64,000 nt of DNA from the NCBI GenBank assembly GCA_024704765.1, contig JAKMXF010000055.1, positions 1 to 64,000 of the forward strand. The letters are read 5' to 3'. The DNA is from Oopsacas minuta. Taxonomy: Eukaryota > Porifera > Hexactinellida > Lyssacinosida > Leucopsacidae. The translations under genes were made by a program, and so were the position numbers. How positions within the stretch are numbered: position 1 is the stretch's first letter; every line of letters begins with the position of its first letter. The notes below the pieces were generated by a model. It did not search any database. It saw only the letters and a list, made by a program, of their open reading frames with translations, and was not told the DNA's origin. Of this stretch, positions 54,538 to 64,000 are shown in pieces.

Positions 54538-55593
54538 CAGTGGTCTTCAAACTTTTTTCTCAGCGTACCCCCTAGCTATTTTTGACTTTACGCGTACCCC
54601 CAAGTCCCCAACATCTAATTTTTACATATAGTATTATAAATTCTTAAGTAATATTCAAGTGAATAATAAAGAATGATGATAATTCCTATTCAATTACTTC
54701 TGAATAGATTTCTACTCTAAATTCTAAAGGTATTCTTGAACCTAATGGGATAAATGGTGCTGTTTAAGCTCTAAAATTGACTATTTCTGGGCCTAATATT
54801 AGTCAATGCTAGTATCAGAGATGACTCTGGATCCAGGCGATTTCTGAGTTTTGTTTTAATTGTAGTGTGGGCTGAGAAACCTTGTTCGCATGAGTATGTT
54901 GAGTGAAAAGGAAGTAACTGAGTAATTGCAACATTACTAATATTTTTTATTCAAAGCTAGCAAATGTCCAAAACTGGCACAGAGCATGTTGTCTAAAATA
55001 GATCTAATGGAACTGTCAACAGACCAAGCAAATTTTCTTTTAGTTTATTGCTAAGATTCGTTTCAGAAATTGACTGAGTTGCAAAAGGAGTAGTAATCCA
55101 AGTATTTGTCAAATCTCTTAGATCTATTTCAGAAAAATACTTCAGAAAAGTATTTGCAAGTATTGTTAGGTGATTGCTAATTATTACCATCACTCTCCCT
55201 GTGAGAACTACATTTTCAATGATAAGATTGCTGAGCGAATCAAAAGTGGTGATATCTCCTTTTTCAACTTGAGTAACCCCCTAATACAATACTTTCTTGT
55301 AAAAGCCTTTCACTTTGTCATGTGCCTGAAAAATATTAATATCAAATCCTTGCAACTGAAGATTTAGCTCGTGTATTTTACTGAATACGTCTGTAAGATA
55401 GGCTAATTGACAAACCCAGTCTTCGTCCAAAAATGAACTTTCAAATCAGATTTCATATCTGAGAGAAAAGTACATACTTCGTGTCTCATTTCAAAAAGTC
55501 TCGTCAAGACTCGTCCTCTCGACAACCACCTGACCTCAGTATGCAACAATGATTGCGTGTGGTTTGCCCCCATTTCTTCACACATTATTTTAA
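54538..55593 (-). pseudogene. SCAND3/ZBED5-like hAT, C-terminal half and left terminus
   Basis: The left end at 54538 is CAGTGGTCTTCAAACTTTTT, followed by GCGTACCCCC, a typical hAT end. On the minus strand, from 55593 down: IMCEEMGANHTQSLLHTEVR, WLSRGRVLTRLFEMRHEV, and then FLKYFSEIDLRDLTNTWIT (55080-55160). The C-terminal block LPFHSTYSCEQGFSAHTTIK, TKLRNRLDPESS (54830-54930) precedes a stop at ~54775. These are the dimerisation and catalytic-tail blocks of the SCAND3/ZBED5 branch. The N-terminal half continues at 61085 beyond the inserted element. Confidence 0.85.
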
Positions 55594-56239
55594 GGGGAAA
55601 GTATCCTGAAACAACCTTATAGTGAAAGTATTTGATAAATTTGGCCCAAATTTCTAGTAGGTTTCTGACCCCCTTCGATCCTTCCAAAAATGCATTAATA
55701 TTAGCAAGTATTAAAAATCGAAATTCCTATTTGAAATTTATGGATCAAATTTCTAGAAATAATTTAAAATTTTCAAAAGGCTAATTACATTCAATAACTG
55801 TTTTAAAACGTTCAATACATTTACAAATAGCTTTTCTACTCACTCGATTTTCTATAAAACAGCCAGGAAGTAATTTTGGATTTCCCAAGCTTTGGTTGAA
55901 TTTACATGTGGGCATTAAAAATATTTTATTTAAATTATCGTATTTTTAGACTTTAAATCAAAGTTCGAAAGATTAGAAAAGTTACAAAACTGTCTAAGCT
56001 ACCAGAATCCGTTTACAAATCAGTAATCGGTAATATATATTTAAAATTATGATTTTTAGACATGGAAATTTTTACATTCTGAGATAATCGCCCAGAAAGT
56101 AAGAAATTTACATAGAATGATGTTTTCAATAGTTTAAAGGCTGGAATATGCTAGTATACTAAGAATACAACTAAATACAATAATATATTACAAGAGAACA
56201 CAACTATACTATCGTAAAAGATACATAAATAGGGTATAT

Positions 56240-57571
56240 CTATGATCGCTGACACGTAGGACATATCCATAGCTCTTCCGCATTTACACACAAAACACTA
56301 CCATAAATATTATTCAGACAGAAATTATGAAACCAGCTATTACACACATCACAACAGGTCCAATCAAATACATCTATCTTAGCAACCTTTTTACTATTAG
56401 ATTTAGCACCACTGTTCTCATCACCACCACACAACATACAACAAACATCACTACTAACACTTACATGTGAATATGCACCACTCTTATATCCATCACCTAA
56501 TCTCTTCCTCCTGCGTTTGGATTGCTTTATTGACCATCTACGTTTCGTGTACTCTTTACCTTTCTTTAATTTGCTAAAATCTATTCTATCATTATCAGAC
56601 GAACTACAGAAGCGTATAAAGGATTGTGAAGGTTGCAATCCTAACTCCCTAACTAAATCTGTAATACCAGCAAAACCATCATTGTACTTAATGACAGCGA
56701 GGCTTGATCCAAAATGCATCAGGTCCAGGTCAATTGCTCTTGTTTTAGGAATAAAAGACCAAATGACATTGTGCAAACTTTCATTCAAGTTTGATGTCCT
56801 ACCCGCCTTCACCTTATCTAAAAATGAAAGTGTCATATAGGGTCCTAGGATTTCAATGAGCCGGTCTTTGCATGATTGAGAGAGAGCTGTTGGATGTGAA
56901 GGTATGGGATCTCCTAAGAATTTTGCTCTCCTATAGTGACACCAAGAGCTCTCACCTTCAGGACAAAACTGATGCATTTCGGAGCAATTCTCGTCTGTAG
57001 CTGCTAAATGGTAAACTATGGCCAATAATAAATCCCGAATTTCAGGTAATGTAGAAGTAGAATTAGATTTTATGGTATAACCATACAGGGAGGTGATTTT
57101 GTCAATAGTAGAGTCTGATAGTAATTCGATGTCAAAACTACTTTTATCTAAATCACTATCGTCCCATTTTTCCCTTACTAATTTAGAGTCACGAAACGTA
57201 AAAGGTCTATAAGCCTGCCTAATATGCTTCTTCGCTTTCTCAGTTTTAGCTACAGCCAACTCATGTAGCATCAATGTTTTTTGAGAAGCTATAAATTGCT
57301 TCTGTTTTTCCACCAAATGTATTTTGATACGTTTTTGCACGTGACTAAGGCATTCCTCACGTGAAATAACAACTCCATATTCACCATAAATATCAATGTC
57401 GACCAAGATATTCATACTTTTGTCATCCCCATCCGCAACCACAGTAGAATATAATAATTTTTGGTCAATAGACTTACGGAAAACAACAGGAGCTAACTTA
57501 GACTCTAAAGCCACGGAAGTATAATCCCCATATTCCTTTGCTTGGCATGTTTCCCGTGCTCGACTAGCCAT
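56240..57571 (-). CDS. Mutator/Kolobok-type DDE transposase, main ORF with PHD-like finger
   Basis: Unbroken 443-codon frame. The block STVVADGDDKSMNILVDID followed by EECLSHVQKRIKIHL is the hallmark of this transposase family (catalytic Asp in ADGD, 'EC..HV.KR'). Then HQFCPEGESSWCHYRRAKF and AGRTSNLNESLHNVIWSF (Asn-Glu block near residue 270) follow in the usual order. The last ~70 residues form a C4HC3-like PHD finger: CCMLCGG ... WTCCDVCNSWFHNFCLN ... LWICPTC. The start Met is internal to the family; the N-terminal third lies upstream (57600-58500) in other frames, so the full protein is interrupted. Confidence 0.8.
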   Translation of the reverse strand: MASRARETCQAKEYGDYTSVALESKLAPVVFRKSIDQKLLYSTVVADGDDKSMNILVDIDIYGEYGVVISREECLSHVQKRIKIHLVEKQKQFIASQKTLMLHELAVAKTEKAKKHIRQAYRPFTFRDSKLVREKWDDSDLDKSSFDIELLSDSTIDKITSLYGYTIKSNSTSTLPEIRDLLLAIVYHLAATDENCSEMHQFCPEGESSWCHYRRAKFLGDPIPSHPTALSQSCKDRLIEILGPYMTLSFLDKVKAGRTSNLNESLHNVIWSFIPKTRAIDLDLMHFGSSLAVIKYNDGFAGITDLVRELGLQPSQSFIRFCSSSDNDRIDFSKLKKGKEYTKRRWSIKQSKRRRKRLGDGYKSGAYSHVSVSSDVCCMLCGGDENSGAKSNSKKVAKIDVFDWTCCDVCNSWFHNFCLNNIYGSVLCVNAEELWICPTCQRS

Positions 57572-57599
57572 AGGAAATAATCCTCCTTAGACAACCTCT

Positions 57600-58500
57600 T
57601 GCTTTTAGAGCTTCTTGTTTTTCGACACAATATCAACAACCGTTGCAAGCAACTTCAAAGCTTAGTATTTAGCCGCTTTCTATGGAAATGGCTGCAGCAA
57701 AACAGTACCTCGCAAATCCGCCACCACCTTTCCCTGTCCTTTTTTGATAGGCACCATCATACGAAACTGCAACACTCAGAAATTCATCCCCTTGTTTTAT
57801 GATACATGTTTCTCAACTTTTCAGCAGCACGGTTACAGCTGCGTACAGCCATTACCATAGAAACCATTGATACATGTTTTTGGGTTGCATAAAATGCCCT
57901 ATTAGCAAGGGTGGGGGATAAACCAATGATTGAATTCATAATATCAATCCCACTTTTACCAATCCCAGCAAGCTTACCACCCAATACTTGTAACATATTG
58001 TGACCAAACATTATTTTATTATCTCCCTCAGTGGATTGGGATCTAGGGAGCGAATAAAATTCTGAAGAATGTCGACACTGTTCGCAGATAATATACTAAT
58101 GCTTGACAACACCATTCGTATAACAGGATTGGTACAGTCCTAAATTTCCTTTCATACAATATTTACACATAGAAACTTCAGCTAAACTGTTTTCAAGTAT
58201 ACTTATGTCAATAAGAACTTGACCATCGACCTTTGACAAATTTCTAGTTACTGGTTTTTCCTTCCCAATCTGAAATATATCCATATCTTTATGCTGAATA
58301 CCACCGATACAACTACGACTAAGTTTACTTTCAGAAGTAGTGAGACAAACTTCAGAGATGGCTTCTAATTCACACAGCTCACTGTCAACATTATCATCCA
58401 ACTTAGGGGACTTACTTCGTAGTTCCAACTCTTCAAAATCAGAAGTCAAACTTGATTGGCCGAAAGAGGTAGGAGGTCGGATAGTTTTCGGATTGAAACG
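57600..58500 (-). pseudogene. N-terminal third of the Mutator/Kolobok-type transposase
   Basis: Reading down the minus strand. 58096-58500 gives KTIRPPTSFGQSSLTSDFEE and then ISILENSLAEVSMCKYCMKG, the family's 'C..C' block. 57784-58011 gives MLQVLGGKLAGIGKSGIDIM and LSPTLANRAFYATQKHV. 57600-57780 gives SVAVSYDGAYQKRT, AAISIESG, a stop and VACNGC, where the first catalytic Asp (YDGA) is expected. The three pieces are in different frames with at least one stop, so this copy cannot make the whole transposase. Confidence 0.7.
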
Positions 58501-58541
58501 ATGAACAAAACTTTTCTTACTTTTTTCTTACCATAAACAAA

Positions 58542-58990
58542 TCAATTTGGAGGAATATAAGCAAAATTTGAATCTGTTGCAGTAAATTGTGCAATAGACG
58601 AAGAAGGTTGTACAAAATCAAAATTCTTAGGAACAGTATTGACGAACAATGAATCATCATTCTTATTTCCGTCACCCTTTGGACCCGGGTTTAGTTCTAC
58701 ACACCCAATTACAAGTAACATTGAGATCACACAAGCAAGAAGAGCTATGCCTGACGCAATTTCTAGTTGAAAGTGCTGGGAGAAGAAGAACATTATTCTC
58801 TTTGAATTGAATAACCCAATTTTAGCTCTCCAGAGCTCCAAAGCGATCATTGATAGAGAAAAAATGACAATAAATATGCTAAAGGTTTGAAGAGAAGGGA
58901 TTGGTAAGAATAATTGCAAACACAAATGGAATATAGGGATCAATATAAATTTCGCGAATAAAAAAGATAACTATGAAACCCAGCAGGGTA
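58542..58990 (-). CDS. Hydrophobic leader ending in 2A-like motif (copy 2)
   Basis: From a Met at 58943, 133 codons. There are three hydrophobic helices: around residues 1-30 (IFHLCLQLFLPIPSLQTF and onward), residues ~30-55 and residues ~60-85. The last runs into LLVIGCVELNPGPKGDG (motif at 58680-58706). The 2A consensus is D-(V/I)-E-x-N-P-G-P, with the break between the last Gly and Pro; here Asp is replaced by Cys and the other key residues are present. After it come a hydrophilic tail and a stop just before the transposase. Versus copy 1, an upstream Trp codon is TAG. Probably lets a membrane-targeted peptide separate from the transposase. Confidence 0.6.
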
Positions 58991-59008
58991 AAGCGAGTTT
59001 GTTAATGA

Positions 59009-59368
59009 CTAATAAGTAGGATACGGTACATTAAATTTAGGTGCTGGCCCTAGAGTTTTATAAGGTTTTTTCCTCCATCTGAATAGACTCTCCCTTGTCC
59101 AGCCGCATTTACTATCGCTTACTCTGTAGTTCCAGGAAGGATAATGAAAATGTACAAATTCTTCCTCTGAACTAGGAAGCTCTGGTAGTGACTCTGAGGA
59201 TTCTGTAACCGTAAAATCCTCCAGCTTCATCCTTTTCGCTGGAGTCTCTTCAGTTTTCTCCAATCCCCATTTGCGGGTTGTATATGTACATCTTGAGGCT
59301 CTCCCTCTGTTTTCAGGTGGGAGATAGCCTGGTGGAGACGTTTGGGATTTTGAAAATTCTCGAGACAT
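59009..59368 (-). CDS. Small ORF of the Kolobok-type element (copy 2)
   Basis: 119 codons, ATG to TAG, the first gene from the element's right end. Pro/Ser-rich start, a Lys/Arg stretch (EETPAKRMKLEDF) that could be a nuclear localisation signal, the acidic ESLPELPSSEEEF, and the aromatic tail YPSWNYRVSDSKCGWTRESL. Conserved between the two copies, with few changes. The stop abuts the position where pogo entered copy 1. No known domain; possibly a first exon. Confidence 0.5.
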   Translation of the reverse strand: MSREFSKSQTSPPGYLPPENRGRASRCTYTTRKWGLEKTEETPAKRMKLEDFTVTESSESLPELPSSEEEFVHFHYPSWNYRVSDSKCGWTRESLFRWRKKPYKTLGPAPKFNVPYPTY

Positions 59369-59530
59369 TCTTATATATTCTATTGGAACATGTGCAAAAT
59401 TATATCAGCATTGGGGTATATCGAATACTTCAGTCAAATTTCATAATCAGACAATCAAATTGTGACACGTGTTGAGATGCGTAATTATTTGTGAGATATG
59501 GAAATATTTTAAAGAAGTCATCAGAATATA

Positions 59531-60927
59531 CAGTCAACGGACAAAAGTATTCGACCATTTCACAATAGTTTAACGCGTATTTTTATTGGACCATGTAGAG
59601 TATACTTAAGGTAATAATATCAACACTAGTAGAGCTTTACCGAAATATATTCAATATTCAACTATGTATATATCCTTGGCTGATGATTCATTAGTATATT
59701 ATCCTCTATATTTATGGTTAGATTCAATTTATATTAATCAATGACCAAGACTAGTGAAGTTCCTATTGATATTCGAAACCAAATAATTGGTTTATTGAAT
59801 GGAAATAAACATGGAGTTAGAGAAATAGCTCGTATGTATTCTCTATCACACTCTACGATCATCTCGCTCCGCAATAAGTGGGAGTGTAAAAGAGACATTC
59901 AAAATGTACCGAGGACCGGACGCCCAAAGAAGATCACAGCACATGGTACGCGTCAATTGAAGAATATTGTGAAATCGAATAGAACTAAAACATTGGAATC
60001 TCTAACGAACTTATTCAACTCAGGAAAAGATGATGAAGTTTCATCAAAAACAGTGGCTCGTACGCTTCACAGCCTGGGATTTCATGCACGTAAGGCCTGT
60101 AGGAAGCCAATGATCTCCAAGAAAAATCAGAAAAAAGGTTGGGATTTTATTATAAGTATAAAGATTGGTCTTGTGTTGATTGGCATAATGTCATATTCTC
60201 GGACGAGTCAAAGTTTAACCTCGTATATAACGACGGACGAGTCCGAGTCTGGAGACAGCCTGGAGAAAGGTTTGACAATTCGTGTACTTCTAAAACTGTA
60301 CATAGTGGCGGTGGGTCCGTCATGTTTTGGGGTTGCATATCAAATAACACATTGGGGCCACTGATAGAAGTAAGTACCAAATTAGATTCATCTAAATATA
60401 TTTCAAATATTTTAGCACCGTTCCTACAAACATTCTGGAGAAATTTCAGGAGAAGAAAGCCACAAGCAAAGTTTATGCAAGACAATGCACCGTGCCACAA
60501 GTCGAAAAAGGTGCTGTCATGGTTTGGGAGCAAGAAAGTGTCTATTCTAGATTGGCCACCCCAATCTCCCGACCTAAACCCTATAGAAAACTTGTGGGCG
60601 TTACTATTTACCGCTGTAAGAGAAAAACACGAGCAGAAGATAAATACTCTTCAGGAACTCCGAGTGGCTATAAGAGAAGAATGGGGGAAAATTCCAATAG
60701 ATATCCTCCAGAGGCTATATGCCAGCATTCCAGTACGACTTAAAGAGGTGAAAAAGGCTAAAGGAAATGCGACCAAATATTAGTGACATGCTTATTTCCA
60801 TTATGATTTAGTTCATTATAGTAATATTAGAATTAGAATTTGTAGTAATGGATTGAAAGACGCTCAAATTCCATGATATAATATTCAAATGTATAACATG
60901 TGGTCGAATACTTTTGTCCGTTGACTG
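59531..60927 (+). mobile_element. Tc1 element nested in the Kolobok-type element
   Basis: Perfect 27-bp inverted ends starting CAGTCAACGGACAAAAG, flanked by TA (59529-59530, 60928-60929). Length is 1397 bp. The empty site survives at ~32000-32004 in copy 1 (CAGAATATACAACGGC, one base different). Its gene has a single frameshift, so insertion is recent. Confidence 0.95.
59741..60783 (+). pseudogene. Tc1 DD34E transposase with one frameshift
   Basis: ATG 59741: MTKTSEVPIDIRNQIIGLL, a paired-like helix-turn-helix, then the GRPKK hook and a second HTH. The frame is lost in the A-run at 60131-60136, consistent with loss of a single A, and the rest continues in another frame to 60783. Catalytic motifs: NVIFSDESKFNL, KFMQDNAPCHKS, and SPDLNPIENLW, with 34 residues between the last Asp and the Glu (DD34E). 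Otherwise full-length (about 347 residues) and well conserved. Cut-and-paste transposase acting at TA sites. Confidence 0.93.
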
Positions 60928-61084
60928 TATAACGGCAAAATGCGAAAAATATTTGAGATATTAATTCAAAACAGCCCAGAAATCTTGGAAAACTTCCTAA
61001 GAACCCAAGAATCCAATAAAACAGAAAATATTAGAATTTCAAAAATTTCTGAAAATTATGCATATTATATAGGATACTTCCCCC

Positions 61085-62072
61085 TTAAATAGACGTGAAT
61101 TCAATGCTCTTGATTTGATATAATTGACAATTTTAACAGCATCATCAAATACCATGTGTAATTCTGGGCTCATTTTCTTAGTTGCCAAGGCTTGTTTATG
61201 AATCATGCAATGTTGCCATTTTAAATTTGGATTTACTGACTTAAGGTGAGCAATAAGACCATTTGTGTGTCCTGTTATTGAGGGAGCGCCATCTAAAGAT
61301 ATACTGGTGCACCATTCCCATTTGAAATCACATTCAGCTCTTATGTGACCATCGAGTACTTCAAATATTTTTTTCTCCAGTAGTTTTTCCAAGTTAACTT
61401 CTAGACGCCCAAATTTGATCATTAATACCTTCATCATAGCAGCACACATACATCAGTAATTGAGCCTGGTTTGAGATATCAGTCGATTCATCAAGTTGTA
61501 GTGCGAAACGTTTATCTTGTTTAATCTTCTCTATAACTTGTTGTGAGACATCACACGCCATTTCTTCAATTCTGCGAGCCATCGTTGTATCAGAAAATGG
61601 TATTGACTTGATTGCATTGACAGCTGCAGCACCTAGCATGTTTTCAGCTATTATTAAAGCACCTGGAATTATTAGATTTTCTGTGTTGAATAGTCCTTCT
61701 TAGCTCTAGCTGTAAAAATGCTAATTCACATGGTGTTTTTGTGCTATCTTATTAGACTGTCAAAAATGACTTATAATGCTTCTTGACTTAATAATTTCAC
61801 TAGCCTTTCGTTTGAAAATTCTATTGGGTTATTTTTTACTTCCTTGTGTTTTGTGACAAAATTTCTCCGTAAAAGAGATGGCGTCATACTATTTTTTGAC
61901 AAGGTTTGGTTGTAAATAACGTAAAGTGGTAATGCAGGGTCACTTTTGGTAGAAACAACCCAAACCTAATATATGATTCATCGTATCGTCCTCTTTTTGT
62001 TTTTGCTTCTGTTTTAGTTCGGTTAGTTACTCTCATTACCCCAGGAGATTCCGAATATGAACTTTCACCCAT
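61085..62072 (-). pseudogene. SCAND3/ZBED5-like hAT, N-terminal half (copy 2)
   Basis: Minus-strand start near 62072: MGESSYSESPGVMRVTNRTK, the same N-terminal region as copy 1, including the BED-finger position with all four ligands replaced, but with a one-base deletion near 61958 that shifts frame. 61394-61639 reads FSDTTMARRIEEMACDVSQQ and ALQLDESTDISNQAQLLM, where the family has its first catalytic Asp. 61039-61449 holds the DGAPSITG and HKQAL blocks. The frame ends in the Kolobok-type terminus and resumes at 55593. Confidence 0.8.
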
Positions 62073-63978
62073 CGTGGTCCATGTAGGCAGAGCATCAAAA
62101 GAATTCGCTCTAGGTCCACTCTCAAACTTTGAGAAGCGGAGGCTGGAGTCGCTCTTTCGTGAAATAAGGAAACGAAACTGGAGAGCCGCTCATATATTTG
62201 AGGAACGCGCACCAGTAACGGCGCTCCATTTTGTCTTCATTCAAATTTAAATTATTAAATCTAAAATAATATAATATTCTTCAAATTCCTAGAAGTTGTC
62301 CAATTTTTGCAATTTATTTTTCATAAATCTTCAGGAATAAATTAGCTCCTACATATTGGAATAAGATTTCTAAATTCTTCCAGTATTTTTCCCATTTATA
62401 TGTGAATAGTAAGATAATCGCTTATAGCTATAATAGGCCATATATGAGTAGTCGCTTGATTAATAAATATACTTGTTGAAGAATCTTGAGCTCATTTACT
62501 GTGCCGAAATTATTTTTGTTCACAATTACTATGCGAACGAGAAAATCTCAGTGTATAAAGAATTTGATAATTTACCCTCCCTAAATTACTTTTAGGGTTC
62601 GGGCCTTACTCCGAAAATAGATATTGATAGCTGAAATACCGAAGCCTCCCCTCACATTCATTATACCTCATTTAAATGAACTACCTTTGTATCACGGACC
62701 CCCACGATAGTAACAATCTCAGGATGTGTTATGAGGTGTATGTAACCACGTGTACAACAACAAATCTGATTTATTTAGAAGCGCAACGGCGGATATTATA
62801 TTGGACAGCTATAATCTATTGTGAATAACCTGTAGAAACTGAATCCCAATGGGTTAGTATGTTGTTATGCGCGGTAATTCAGCAAAATACAAAGTGTAAT
62901 ATGATTGGCCAATTTAATATCAAATATAATGCATTGATGTGATTGAAAGATGTGTTGAAAAAATCACATTCCTTTTGATCACATCATCCGATCTCTAAAA
63001 TACTCCTTATTCATAATAGGTGACCAAAGTGTATCCTGCAAAAACAAAGGTCCAGGCATCTCCGAGGAGATGCGATGAAACACATATACAAACACGAACA
63101 CACACATGCTACTTCATATATGCAGAATTCCGAAGAATGGCCCTAAGTGATGCTCCAAATATGTGAAACAATTCACATTACAATTTAATAAGAAACTTTA
63201 GACGTGAAATATGTCTAGTCACATGAAAAACGTGTCTATGCTTTTGAAATATTTGAATGATATTTTCGGTTCCCGGTTACCCCTGACTAACAGGTGAGTT
63301 AATCTCTAGGGAAATTTGGAATGTGCCAAATTTGATGTTTATCATGACTAACATATTTTGAAGGATCTCTCGAACGGACAGACGTACGCAAGTAGTACAA
63401 CATTCATGCTCCTAATGACATAGATGGTGTACGACTTCTATCCATCCGTAAAGCGAATATATTGATAAAATTCATAGATTAAGAGACATGTATAGACTTT
63501 ATAGTAAAATATGTTTGCATCAAAAATTATAACATACCTAGTAGGAATGTTTCCTAATGGGCGCATATTATATAGATCGGTAATGGCTTGAACTGATATA
63601 AACTTATGAAACATGCTGTGCGATCAAGCTGATTCCCGATAAACATCAAGATTTGTCAAGTAAAAGGACGTATCTTGAAATTTTGTGTCCCCTTATCTAA
63701 GAAAAGGGGAGACAGTTTATAATTGATAGCAATTATATCGATTTCTGATAACACAGGTAATTAAATAATTATTTGTCATGGAGCTTCACAAATTGATTGT
63801 ACAATTGTTTCAAATCTATCTCAAACCATTCAGAGATAAATATATTGAATATCCGTTACCATTTTACCCATTTCATCCTACGTTAGTCTAAAATGTGCAA
63901 ATGATGTGCACCACCTTTGCTATGCCTCCAATACAATTCACCACTACCCGGACCACTGTGCACGACCATAAACAAATA
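62073..63978. other. No recognised gene
   Basis: Similarity between the two composites ends at about 62068. A G+C-richer tract (62070-62235) follows and may be the hAT 5' region or host DNA. The remainder is AT-rich with no motif, repeat or frame that I can support. Confidence 0.3.
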
Positions 63979-63994
63979 CCTAGCCACGCCACTG
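63979..63994. mobile_element. hAT-like terminus at window edge
   Basis: CCTAGCCACGCCACTG is the complement of CAGTGGCGTGGCTAGG, a common hAT-type end, and the same class as the ends at 14921/16459. The element body lies to the left if this is its right end, but no partner was found. Confidence 0.4.
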
Positions 63995-64000
63995 CAGACA

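Larger units (their letters stand above)
55594..61084 (-). mobile_element. Mutator/Kolobok-type element at a TTAA site (copy 2)
   Basis: The left end GGGGAAAGTATCCT (55594) and right end, on the other strand, GGGGGAAGTATCCT (61084) are flanked by TTAA (55590-55593 and 61085-61088). The length of 5491 bp includes a 1397-bp Tc1 insertion. Deleting the element plus one TTAA joins ...ALNSRLF to KIMCEEMG of the hAT gene in frame, which proves the boundaries. TTAA targets are used by piggyBac and Kolobok. The transposase resembles the Mutator-like DDE family rather than piggyBac, so Kolobok is the best fit. It carries a small ORF, a leader with 2A-like motif, and the transposase. Confidence 0.85.

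Noticed and set aside
55590-61088. piggyBac identity, because of TTAA
   Set aside because: The transposase blocks (ADGD, EC.SHVQKR) are not piggyBac-like; the Mutator/Kolobok type fits better.
1-64000. Assignment to a particular species or genus
   Set aside because: Transposon families are too widely shared and horizontally mobile to support this from one window.

Overview
The window is AT-rich, intron-bearing nuclear DNA from an animal, most likely an invertebrate and perhaps an arthropod. The arthropod guess rests only on recall of the gene family at 15452-16030, 27602-27950 and 41699-41860 and is weak. There is no operon structure, and no rRNA or tRNA gene was recognised. Almost everything identifiable is a transposable element, often nested in another, with short stretches of degenerate unique DNA between. 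Six single 'n' positions (2433, 6251, 19108, 27602, 29122, 41861) look like assembly joins; three of them fall exactly where a repeat or gene breaks off.

Layout. 0-2.4 kb: broken P-element/THAP9-like transposon on the minus strand. 4.19-5.33 kb: degenerate mariner with intact ends. 6.9-7.7 kb: RAG1/Transib-like relic. 7.7-8.1 kb: small repeat. 9.3-10.0 kb: intact 229-codon membrane protein with a TM2-like domain, the best candidate for a host gene. 10.2-12.0 kb: a MITE and a 1-kb repeat (second copy at 51.8-52.8 kb). 13-14.2 kb: G+C-rich MULE relic. 14.92-16.46 kb: hAT-type element with an 8-bp target duplication, carrying an uncharacterised Cys-rich protein fragment and a Tc1 fragment. 16.9-18.8 kb: Gypsy-type LTR retrotransposon relic. 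19.2-19.7 kb: unrecognised ORF. 19.9-21 kb: two degenerate tandem arrays. 21.1-27.6 kb: hAT relics and a DD37D Tc1/mariner element. 29.1-33.1 and 54.5-62.1 kb: two copies of one nested composite, a SCAND3/ZBED5-like hAT interrupted at TTAA by a Mutator/Kolobok-type element. One copy was later hit by an intact pogo/Tigger element (29524-31479), the other by a Tc1 element (59531-60927), so each copy supplies the other's empty site. 34.3-39.2 kb: a RAG1-like element with defined ends, then a second decayed relative. 43.2-45.8 kb: degenerate ~165-bp satellite. 46.5-54 kb: MITEs, foldbacks and repeats.

Most notable is a 3262-bp transposon (34317-37578). It has a perfect 5-bp target duplication (TAACA) and 12-bp inverted ends that begin with CACAGTG, the heptamer of vertebrate V(D)J recombination signals. 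It encodes a RAG1-core/Transib-like transposase with the matching D, C-x2-C, H-x4-H and E motifs and an apparent 63-bp intron. Two further relics of the same family lie in the window.

Second is the TTAA-targeting element at 55594-61084. Its transposase is preceded by a hydrophobic leader ending in a 2A-like ribosome-skipping motif (GCVELNPGP, with Cys at the usual Asp). Conceptual removal at TTAA restores the reading frame of the interrupted hAT gene.
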